Below, one piece after another: positions 54,969-64,000 of a stretch of 64,000 nucleotides of DNA. The translations under genes and the position numbers were made by a program. Within the stretch, counting starts at the first letter, position 1. Each line of letters begins with the position of its first letter. The notes under the pieces are model-generated. The model searched no databases, was not told where the DNA came from, and was given only the letters and a program-made list of their open reading frames with translations. Origin of the DNA: Platanthera guangdongensis (taxonomy: Eukaryota > Streptophyta > Magnoliopsida > Asparagales > Orchidaceae); contig CM077151.1 of the NCBI GenBank assembly GCA_039583875.1, positions 122,579,047-122,643,046 of the forward strand. The letters run 5' to 3'.

Positions 54969-57900
54969 TTATTTCAGGTTTCCTCCATCTAACATTCCTA
55001 ACTGATTTAGGAAGAATGTATGTTTCTTTTCATTCAAGGGTTTGGTGAAAATATCTCCCCTTTGCAAATCAGTTGGGATATATTGAAGTTCAATTTTATT
55101 TTTCTCAACATTATCCCTTAGAAAGTGATGCCTAATTTCTATGTGTTTTGTCCTACTATGGAGGATTGGATTTTGTGCTATGAAAATAGCACTTGTATTA
55201 TCACAAAATATTTTAGACTTTTCTAAGTTGTAGCCATAGTCTAGGAGCTGATTTTGAATCCACAAGATTTGTGAACAACAACTAACTGCAGCCATATATT
55301 CAGCTTCAGCAGTTGAAGTTGACAAAGATGTTTGTTTCTTGCAAAATCAGGAGATAAGTCTGTCACCAAGAAACTGACAAGTTCCACTGGTGCTTTTTCT
55401 GTCTATTCTGCATCCAGCATAATCAGCGTCTGAAAATCCAGTTAAGTCAAATGCTGAATCTTTTGGATACCAGAGACCTAGATTTGGACAACTTTTTACA
55501 TACCTAAGAATCCTTTTTACTAAGGTTAGGTGTGACTCTCTAGGGCTCACTTGGAATCTAGCGCATATGTATGTAGCAAATATTATGTCAGGTCTACTAG
55601 CTGTTAGGTACAATAAAGAGCCAATCATTGCTCTATATGTTGTCTGATCAACAGGTTTCCCATGTTCATCAGCATCTAATACAGCATTAGTAGGCATAGG
55701 TGTTTTCATACATGATGCTTCAGACATACCAAATTTCTTAACCAATTCTTTTGCATACTTGGTTTGAGAAATAAATATACCTTCAGCATATTGTTTGATT
55801 TGTAGTCCTAAAAAGAAGGATAGCTCACCCATACTACTCATTTCAAATTTAGAATGCATTAGGTTGGAAAACCTTCTACATAAATTTGAATCAGTAGAAC
55901 CAAATATAATATCATCTACATAGATTTGTACTAGTAGGGTATGGGACTTATGGGTTCTAATAAAAAGAGTTTGGTCTACTCTACCCCTTATAAACTCATT
56001 TTTCAGAAGGAAGCATGCTAGGGTCTCATACCATGCTCTAGGAGCTTGCTTTAGACCATATAATGCTTTATGAAATTTGAAAACATAATCAGGATGAGTT
56101 GAAGAGATAAAACCTGGGGGTTGTCTGACATAGACTTCTTCTTTGATATCTCCATTGAGAAAAGCACTCTATACATCCATCTGGTATACTTTGAATCCTT
56201 TGTGTGCTGCATATGCTAAGAAGATTCTTATGGCCTCTAACCTTGCAACTGGTGCAAAGGTCTGGTCATAATCTATCCCTTCTTCTTGAGAGTACCCTTG
56301 AGCAACTAGCCTTGCCTTGTTCCTTATAATGACTCCTTGATCATCCAATTTATTTTTGAACACCCATTTTGTTCCAACAATGGAGTGATCCTTTGGCCTT
56401 GGTACTAGTTCACAAACTTTGTTCCTTTCAAATTGATGCAACTCTTCTTGCATTGCAATGATCCAGTGTGGATCTTGCTCTGCATCTTGAATGGATTGAG
56501 GTTCAATTTGAGAAAGGAGGCAAGTGTGCATCAGGTTTTGGTTGAACTGATTTCTAGTTTGCGCACCAGCTGAGATGTCTCCAATCACTTGGGAGATTGG
56601 ATGGTCTCTTGATGTTACTAAATCAACATGAGATTTTGATTGTTCACCAACCTGTGTTGTTGTTTCCTCTGGTGGTACAACAACTGCCTCTTCAAGAAGT
56701 TTCTCTTCAAGATGTTGAATGTCTTCTTCATCATCACTGCTTTCCTCTTTTTGAATAATTTGTAACCTGTCCAAGTCTTCTGTAAGGAGTGTACCTGCAA
56801 GGGTTCTATGGTAGAAGTATTCTTCTCCCTGAAAGACATGTTAGATTCATCAAAAGATATATGAACAGATTCTTCAATTTTGAGAGTTGATTTATTATAT
56901 ACCCTATAAGCTTTTCTGATAATGGAGTATCCCAGAAACACTCCTTCATCAGCTTTAGCTTGAAATTTTGCTAAGTATTTCTTGTCATTATTGTGAATGT
57001 AACAAATACAACCAAAAATTTTAAAGTAATCTACTTTAGGTTTCTTCCCTTTGAGTAATTCATAGGGAGTCTTGCCCTTCAGTTTATGTATTAAACTTCT
57101 ATTCAACACATAGTTGGAGGTGTTCACTGCCTCTGCCCAAAAGGATAGAGGAATGTGAGCATCTGACAATAATGTAGTGGTAGATTCAATAAGGGTTTTA
57201 TTTTTCCTTTCAGCTACCCCATTTTGTTGAGGAGTTCTAGGAGCTGAGAAAGTGTGTCTGATCCCTTCACTCTGACAGAACTCTTGCATAAGAAGAGAAT
57301 CAAACTCTGTCCCATGATCACTTTTGATCAGGGCAATGTGAGTATTGAACTCACTCTGTATGCATTTGAGAAACTCTGTCAAACACTTAAAGTTATCAGA
57401 CTTCTTCCTCAGAAAGAACACCCATGTGAATCTAGAGAAGTCATCTACGACCACTAAAGTATAGGATTTCCCTCCTAAGCTTTGTATTGTAATGGGTCCA
57501 AAAAGATCCATATGTAACAGATACAAAATCCTTGGTGAATCACTCTTATTAAGTGACTTGAAACTATTTTTGGTTTGCTTGCCTAATTGACAAGCCCTGC
57601 AGAGTCCTTCCTTCTTATAGGGGCCAGAAGGTAGCCCTCTAACAAGGTTGTCCTTTGATAGCCTAGCAATGGTTCTAAGGTTTATATGTCCTAATCTCTT
57701 ATGTCATAGTTCATTAGGTCTACTAATAGAGTTGAACAAGCAAATATCTACTTTAGTTGAAAGAAAGTCTACAAGATAGATGTTACCTTTCCTTTTACCT
57801 GTCAACACAGTTGTGTTGTCCTCTGATTTGATCTTGCATAAGGATTTGCTGAAAGTCACTTGGTAGCCTTCATCACATAGCTGACTGATGCTGATCAAGT

Positions 57901-58135
57901 TATGCTTCAGTCCTTCCACATAGGCTACTTTCTTGAATGTGACTGTGCCAATCTGGACTGCACCATATCCTTTTGTTAGTCCAAAGTTTGAATCACCAAA
58001 TATTACTTTGGGTCCAAGCTTGGCCTTGAAGGATGTGAAATTATCCTTGTTTCCTGTCATGTGCTTTGAGCACCCACTATCCAGATACCATTGCTGGTTT
58101 GATGTTGGATAGGTCTTCACCTGCACATAAAACAA
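54969..58135 (-). pseudogene. pol of Copia element B
   Basis: Protease: WYLDSGCSKHMTG, DSG at 58073-58081. Pre-integrase: HKRLGHINLRTIARLS and CRACQLGK. Integrase: HMDLFGP, KSDHGTEF and QNGVAERKN, with the DDE triad intact and DX35E spacing (residues 7, 70 and 106 from 57526). [46 protein letters not shown] and VQIYVDDIIFG (YVDD at 55911-55922). RNase H: SDADYAGCRIDRKSTSGTC, STAEAEYMAA, IFCDNTSAIFIA and HSRTKHIEIRHHFLRD. Defects: TGA for Trp at 57704, a frameshift near 56790-56830, TAG for Lys at 56169 and TGA for Trp at 55347. Catalytic residues are all present. The ORF begins in a +1 frame relative to gag and overlaps its stop. Confidence 0.92.
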
Positions 58136-58136
58136 T

Positions 58137-60152
58137 TTACTTGTTTTTGACCCAGTTTACCTTGGGCCTAGGTTGATAACCTTTGAATTCAGAAATAAAA
58201 GACATCCCTGGTTGACTCTTATAACCTTCAGGAAGATATCTCCTTGGAGGTATTATCCATTCAGTATAAGGGTTAAATCTTTGGAATGAAGGACCCCTAG
58301 GTTTGGAATTTGATTTACCTTTGAAAAAGTTTCCAAAACTCTGATCTCTGCTCGACGATCGTTGAGCTGAGTTCGACGATCTTGGGTCAGATCGTCGAGC
58401 TCCGTTCGAAGATCGACTGTGGCAGAGTTCAGGGTTTAGAGATCGTCGACCTGAGTTCGACGATTTAGCCTGAGATCGTTGATCTGCATTCGACGATCGT
58501 CTAGATCCATTCAACGATTTCTGTTGAACTTTTGTTTTCTTGGGTAAGTCAGAATTCTTCCTAGCTACCTCTACAACTCCCTTACCTTTATCAGAGATAA
58601 ATTTAATTGGGGTTGTTAGTACTATAGGTTGGCTGGATGAAGCACCCAAGCACAGTGTACTATTGAATCTTGAGTTCACTGTGCTTGTGATGTCCATTAG
58701 CTTGATACTTCTCCCATTGAGGGATTCTTCAAGCTTCTTGGCCTCTGATAGTTCACTTTTCAGTGAAGCTATCTGCTCCCTACAACATTCCAACTCCTCA
58801 GAGAGTTTGAGGTTTTCTGATTTTAAAGTACTGTGTTCAGATAATTGATTTCTGAGAGAAATGATTTCCTTCTCAGATTTTAATAAGTCTAAACATAGTG
58901 CTTTAAACTCACACTTGAATTCCTCAGAATTAAAATCAAAAGAACTTATTACTTGGTCCTCTTCAGATTGAGTCTCTGATTCTGACTCTAATTCTTCTGC
59001 ATCAGAATTGTGTTGTGAGGCATTGATAGCCATCATGCAGAATTCCTTTTCTTCAGCATCATCTTCATCATCACTTGAGCTGGATGAAGCTTCTGATTCT
59101 TCTTCTATCTCACTCCAAGATTCAGCAACAAATCGCTTCCTTGTATGTTTGTTCTTGCTGGAGGAGTGTTTGCCATTGCTGCTCTTCTTCAAGTCCTTTT
59201 CTTTTCTCCTTTCTTTCCTGTCCTTTTTGTCCTTATTTTTATTTTCTGGATAGTCAGGCACAATGTGGCTTGGTTTCCTACAACCAAAACAGATAATCTC
59301 TTTGTTATTTGATTTGTCATACCTTGGCTTGTCATGCTCTCTGTATGATCTTTTCCTGAAATCCTTCCTGGCCATTTTGTAAAACCTTTTGGCCAGTAGG
59401 CTTAGCAACTCTTCATTGCTTGTGACTTTGTCTTCAGGATGATCTTCAATGGCTTTGAAAGCTATTGACTTCTCTTTTCTTGTAGCTGGTGAGGCAGCCT
59501 TCTGCTCTTCTTCTCTATTCTTGATGAGCAGCTCATAAGACTTGAGCTTGCCCAAGAGAGCTTTAGTTGTGATCTCATTTAGGCTTCTGGCATCCTTGAT
59601 TAGCTAGATCCTTGAGTCCCAAGTGCTTGGGAAGCACATTAGAATTTTATCATTGAGCTCAGTCAATGAGATCTCTTTGTCCAAAGTTTTCAGCTCATTG
59701 ACTATGAGATTGAGTCTATTATACATGTCTACTACTGACTCAGCTTCTCCTTTCTTGAAATTCTCATACTGGGTTATGAGATGATATCTTCTATCTTTTC
59801 TCTCATCAGCAGATCCTGAGACTATCTCAGATAACTTGTCCCAGATGTCCTTTGCTGAATTGCATTCAGCTACCTTTTGGAATATCTCATCAGACATAGT
59901 CTGGGCTAGAATGTTCATAGCTTTTGCATCAACCAATTTCCATTTCTTTATTTCTCCATCTGTTCCTGAAGGAGGTGGAACAACACTTGTACTTGTATTC
60001 TCTGGAGGTCTTGGACACACTTTCAAAATAGAATTGAAAATGTCCTCATCAATAGAGTTCATGTACAGTCTAATCCTTGCCTTCCAAAGTGCAAACTTGG
60101 ATAGATTGCACACTGGAGGTCTGGTGCTAGCATAATCTTTGTTTTGGGCCAT
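58137..60152 (-). pseudogene. gag of Copia element B
   Basis: ATG at 60152 (MAQNKDYASTRPPVCNLSKF), stop at 58137. The UBN2-type capsid includes WKARIRLYMNSIDEDIF, AKDIWDKLSEIVSGS, KGEAESVVDMYNRLNLIVNE and ELNDKILMCFPSTWDSRI. A single in-frame TAG at 59604-59606 follows, and the frame continues (LIKDARSLNEITT). The zinc knuckle CFGCRKPSHIVPDY has lost its last Cys. A Ser/Asp/Glu-rich region and a coiled coil (LKSENLKLSEELECCREQIA) precede an Arg/Ser/Asn tract (58340-58520) encoded by the inverted-repeat motif. The end is KVNWVKNK. It is longer than many Copia gags because of the C-terminal extension. Confidence 0.9.
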
Positions 60153-60312
60153 GTTTTGTGAAGGAATAATTCTAATAACAAAATCAAAACAAGCAGATCT
60201 AACTAGAGGGATCTTTGGGTTCAGGTGTTAGCCTGTGCAACCACTAAGGTGTGGTATTTTAACCAATCCTGGAAGTTGTGGTATTTTTAACCAACCTCGC
60301 TGTGATACCAAT
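60153..60312 (-). other. Leader and primer binding site of element B
   Basis: - strand TGGTATCACAGC at 60299-60310 is a near match to the tRNA-iMet primer site, two bases inside the LTR. The remaining 140 bp to the gag ATG are noncoding. Confidence 0.82.
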
Positions 60313-61847
60313 TGAAAGTGCAAGTTAGATCTGATATACTCTAGAGGGGGTGAATAGAGTATGGTGCTTGCTAAAAACTTTTTACAATAGTTGTTGTATT
60401 CCTAAGTGAACAAGGAAGCAAATGAACTACAACAACTATCTAATAAAAAAGCAATCACAAACCACGGCCAGAAAACAAAAGAAAGTAAGAAACCAGATGA
60501 CACAAGGAGCTATAGTGGTTCCCCAATCAATCTGGGTACATCCACTCTTCTACCACCCTAGGTAGGAATCCACTGCAGGATGAGTTGATCAGGTGTCCTG
60601 GGTACCAATGAGCTTTTAATAAGGTACTCATAAACCAAATCAGATTTTTTGATCAGGTGTCTTGCCACCACTGAGTTTTGACAAGGTCTCAGAAACCAGC
60701 ACTAACTTTTGAAGGGAGTTTGATAAACCCTTTACAGCAAAGAGAGTGAGAGAGAGAGGGATGAGATGATCTTCTCTGTCAATAATCAGAGAGAAGATAG
60801 TGGATGTTGTCAAAGCTCCCCTGAGTTCTTGAGTTGTTCAGGAAGTGAAGCTTTGCAGTAGGGTGATAGGCCTTCAGAATATTTGATCTCCAGCAAAGGA
60901 TGATTTCAGCAACAGCTAAAATGTGTGGTGTCTGGAGTCTTGAATGATGATGGCCTTTGAACACTAGAATCAAAAGGGATCTGAAAATTTCAGTATGTTG
61001 ATCTCCTTTTGTGATGGTGTTCTTGTAAGAATTCAAAGACTGAGAATATCTGCAGCTCTTTTTCTTGTTGTTGTTGTTGATGATGTTCTCTGTATTATTC
61101 TATGTTATTCTGTGTTATTCTTCTACAGTAGGGATGAAAAACTGATCTTTTATTCCTTAGATCTGAATGAATATTTCTCTGTCCAAGATAGCTGTTAGCC
61201 TGTCATAAATGACTTCCTTAACTGCATTTTGTGTTCTGGAGGAAAGTCCAATAAAAACATTCCTTTGAAAATCCCTTGAAACTTGCTCCAGATTAATCGA
61301 AAACGGCTACAAGATCCTTGAAATAAATGCTGAGAATAATTCCATAACTGTCTGAATTTGAATCATGAAAAACGTCGATCTCACCAGAAAAACGTCGACC
61401 TGAGCTCCACTATTGTTGAACTGAGCTCAGAGACTGGTCTTAGACTGAAATAGAGATCGTCGATCTGAGCTCAACTATCGTCGAACTGAGCTCAGAGATA
61501 GAGAAACAAACTGGAGACAAGAACGTCGATCTGAGCTCGAAGATCATCGAATGGAGTTCGACGACTTGTTGAAGTTGAGCTCAGAGATCGTCGAATGGAG
61601 TTCGACGATTCGTCGAAGTGATCTCAGCGATCGTCGAATGGAGTTCGACTATTCGTCGTCCTGAGCTCGACGAAATGACTTAGTCTCCTGAACTGAAAAT
61701 ATCTGGTCTTGAGGGCAGCTTTCAAACCTAAATACTAACCTTTAGACTTAATTCTAATTGACCTTTAGATCTATACAAGGAGGTCAAAACAGATTTCCTA
61801 AAAGGCATAGTGATCCTTGCCCAAATCAGTAATAGGGTGTTCCAACA
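60313..61847 (-). repeat. 5' LTR of element B
   Basis: 1,535 bp, on the + strand TGAAAGTGC ... TTCCAACA, aligned end to end with 28102-29638. The inverted-repeat cluster is at 61370-61680. No strong TATAAATA is visible on the - strand; an AATAAAAG near 61150 is the best AT-rich candidate. Confidence 0.93.
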
Positions 61848-61852
61848 GTGTC

Positions 61853-62128
61853 GACACCAGAAGAAACTATGTCGACATGCAGAGGCAGTGTCGACACACA
61901 GTGAAGCATAGTCGACATCAACTGTGTCGACACATAGAGGCAGTGTCGACACACAGAGAAAGTTTAGTCGACATCAGCTGTGTCGACACCCAGAGGCTGT
62001 GTGGACACACAGAGAAGCTTAGTCGACATCAACTGTGTCGACACAAAGAGGCAGTGTCGACACACAGAAGACTTTGTCGACATCAACTGTATCGACACAC
62101 AAGACTTGTGTCGATACACTGCATCAGT
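61853..62128 (+). repeat. LTR fragment C, right part, GTGTCGACAC array
   Basis: Resumes fragment C after the GTGTC duplication. Roughly 14 copies of TGTCGACA or one-base variants occur in 276 bp, separated by AGAGGCAG- or AGAAGCTTAG-like spacers. It stops abruptly at the integrase of element D, with no CA end or duplication visible. Open frames here are read-through of the repeat. Confidence 0.75.
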
Positions 62129-63326
62129 ACACTCCTTCATCAGCTTTAGCTTGAAATTTTGCTAAGTACTTCTTATCATTATTGTGAATGTAACAAATAC
62201 AACAAAAAATTCTAAAATAATCTACTTTAGTTTTCTTCCTTTTGAGTAATTCATAGGGAGTCTTTCCCTTCAGTTTATGTATTAAACTTCTGTTCAACAC
62301 ATAGTTGGAGGTGTTCACTACCTCTGCCCAAAAAGATAGAGGAAGGTGAGCATCTGACAACAATGTAGTGGCAGATTCAATAAGGGTTCTATTTTTCCTT
62401 TCAGCTACCCCATTTTGTTGAGGAGTTCTAGGAGCTGAGAAAGTGTGCCTGATCCCTTCACTCTGACAAAACTCTTGCATAAGAAGAGAATCAAACTCTG
62501 TCACATGATCACTTCTGATCAGGGCAATGTGAGTATTGAACTCAGTCTGTATGCATTTGAGAAACTCTGTCAAACACTTAAAGTTATCAGACTTCTTCCT
62601 CAGAAAGAACACCCAAGTGAATCTAGAGAAGTCATCTACAACCACTAAAGTGTAAGATTTCCCTCCTAAGCTTTGTACTGTAATGGGTCCAAAAAGATCC
62701 ATGTGTAACAGATACAAAATCCTAGGTGAATCACTCTTATTATGTGACTTGAAACTATTTTTGGTTTGCTTCCCTAATTGACAAGCCGTACAGAGTCCTT
62801 CCTTCTTGTAAGGGCCAGAAGGTAGTCCTCTAACAAGGTTGTCTTTGGATAGCCTAGCAATGGTTCTAAAGTTTATATGTCCTAGTCTCTTATGCCATAA
62901 CTCATTAGGTCTACAAATAAAATTAAACAGACAAATATCTACTTCTGTTTAAAGAAAGTCTACTAAATAGATGTTACCTTTCCTTTTACCTATCAACACA
63001 GTTGTGTTGTCCTCTGATTTGATCTTGCATAAGGATTTGCTGAGAGTCACTTGTTAGCCTTCATCACATAGTTGACTGATGCTGATCAAGTTGTGCTTCA
63101 GTCCTACCACATAGGCTACTTTCTTGAATGTGACTCTGCCAATCTGGACTGCACCATATCCTTTTGTTAGTCCAAAGTTTGAATCACCAAATATGACTTT
63201 GGGTCCAAGCTTGGCTTTGAAGGATGTGAAGTTGTCCTTGTTTCCTGTCATGTGCTTTGAGCACCCACTATCCAAATACCATTGCTGGTTTGATGTTGGA
63301 TAAGTCTTCACCTGCACATAAAGCAA
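62129..63326 (-). pseudogene. Protease and integrase fragment of element D
   Basis: Protease LDSGCSKHMTG is intact. A stop in the protease at 63054-63056 (EG-stop-QVT, where B has Y) and another further on (FL-stop-TEVD) break the frame. The NELWHKRLGHIN junction that carries a TGA in B is intact here. Integrase MDLFGPITVQSLGGK, RSDHVTEF (the Gly after DH is Val) and QNGVAERKNR keep D, D and E. It is cut after KADEG at the C junction. Confidence 0.88.
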
Positions 63327-63327
63327 T

Positions 63328-64000
63328 TTACTTGTTTTTGACCCAGTTTACCTTGGGCCTAGGTTGATAACCATTAAATTCAGAAATATAAGACATCCCT
63401 GGTTGACTCTTATAGCCTTCAGGATGATATCTCCTTGGAGGTATTATCCATTCAGTATAAGGGTTAAATTTTTGGGATAAAGGACCCGTTGGTTTGGATT
63501 TTGATTTACCCTTGAAAAAGTTTTCAAAGCTCTGATCTCTGCTCGACGATCGTTGAGCTGAGTTCGACGATCTTGGGTCAGATCGTCGAGCTCCGTTCGA
63601 CGATCGACTGTGGCAAAGTTCAGGGTTTAGAGATCGTCGTCCTGAGTTCGACGATTTTGCCTGAGATCGTTGATCTCCGTTCGACGATCGTCTAGCTCCG
63701 TTCGACGATTTCTGTTGAACTCTTATTTTCTTAGGTAAGTCAGAATTCTTCCTAGCTACCTCTATAACTCCCTTACCTTTATCAAAGATAAATTTAATTG
63801 GGGTTGTCAGTATTATAGGTTGGCTGGATGAAGCACCCAAGCCTAGTGTACTGTTGAATCTTGAGTTCACTGTGCTTGTGATGTCCATTAGCTTGATACT
63901 TCTACCATTGAGGGATTCTTCAAGCTTTTTCGCCTCTAATAGCTCACTTTTCAGTGAAGCTATCTGCTCCCTACAGCACTCCAACTCCTCAGAGAGTTTG
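63328..64000 (-). pseudogene. gag C-terminal fragment of element D
   Basis: Enters from the right edge in the coiled coil (CREQIASLKSELLEAKKLEE). It then reads the Arg/Ser/Asn tract encoded by inverted repeats (63540-63720; one unit at 63581-63605 has arms GATCGTCGA and TCGACGATC) and ends KVNWVKNK at 63328. No internal stop is present in this part. The stop overlaps the protease frame as in B. Confidence 0.88.

Larger units (their letters stand above)
28102..61847 (-). mobile_element. Copia element B (SIRE/Maximus-like) with nested G and F
   Basis: LTRs 28102-29638 and 60313-61847 are flanked by the exact duplication GTGTC (28097-28101 and 61848-61852). On the - strand the order is 5' LTR, tRNA-iMet primer site, gag, pol (protease, integrase, RT, RNase H), spacer, ORF3, polypurine tract and 3' LTR. 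ORF3 is split into three by insertion of F (duplication TTTTT) and G (duplication AGCAA). Without these insertions B would be about 12 kb. Its defects are few: one stop in gag, three stops and one frameshift in pol, one stop in ORF3. The LTRs differ by a few percent by eye. Element D is a second copy of the family. Confidence 0.94.
62129..64000 (-). mobile_element. Copia element D, second copy of the B family, truncated at both ends
   Basis: Nearly colinear with 56943-58820 of element B. It contains the gag C-terminal half, protease and most of the integrase on the - strand. Its 3' side is cut inside the integrase at 62128, where LTR fragment C begins. Its 5' side runs off the window. Confidence 0.9.

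Noticed and set aside
61853..62128. Open frames rich in Arg, His and Cys in the GTGTCGACAC array
   Set aside because: Simple translation of a short repeat; the frames end at the array edge.

Overview
The window is a block of repetitive nuclear DNA from a flowering plant. The evidence is LTR retrotransposons of typical plant lineages (Ty1/Copia with an extra ORF after pol; Ty3/Gypsy of Tekay, Athila and Tat type), LTR lengths of 0.6 to 2.2 kb, 5-bp target duplications, and initiator-Met-tRNA or TGGCGCC-type primer sites. The species cannot be named. I see no independent host gene, RNA gene or CRISPR array. Only about 114 bp (22081-22194) is not assigned to an element.

Layout. (1) 1-22080: Copia element A, + strand, old and full of stops. 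Its 5' LTR is cut by the window edge and its 3' LTR is 20299-22080. A is interrupted by a complete Tekay-type Gypsy element (1302-10490, - strand, target duplication CGCAG) and by a solo LTR of the B Copia family (13870-15467, duplication ACCAG). (2) 22195-27886: element E, - strand, a non-autonomous Athila-like element whose right LTR is cut. (3) 27887-28101 and 61853-62128: two halves of LTR fragment C, split by element B. (4) 28102-61847: Copia element B, - strand, duplication GTGTC. B holds Athila element G (30911-43987, duplication AGCAA), whose right LTR holds solo LTR H (41424-43010, duplication ATGAG). B also holds element F (45266-53951, duplication TTTTT). (5) 62129-64000: element D, a second copy of the B family cut at its integrase and at the window edge.

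Relative age follows the nesting. F's LTRs differ at 4 of 663 positions, G's at roughly 1-2% by eye, B's at a few percent, and Tekay's more. F is the most notable element. It is a young, gag-only, Tat-like retrotransposon. On its antisense strand it carries two genes with their own TATA boxes. One is a three-exon gene with clean splice sites, a Transposase_28-like region and a single premature TGA; the other is an uninterrupted 680-residue coiled-coil protein.

A second theme is that seven LTR families in the window (A, B/D, C, E, G, H, Tekay) each carry a cluster of short inverted repeats, different in sequence but alike in form. Three unrelated Gypsy families share a CACGCCC core. In the B family the motif also lies in the pol-ORF3 spacer and inside the gag coding sequence.
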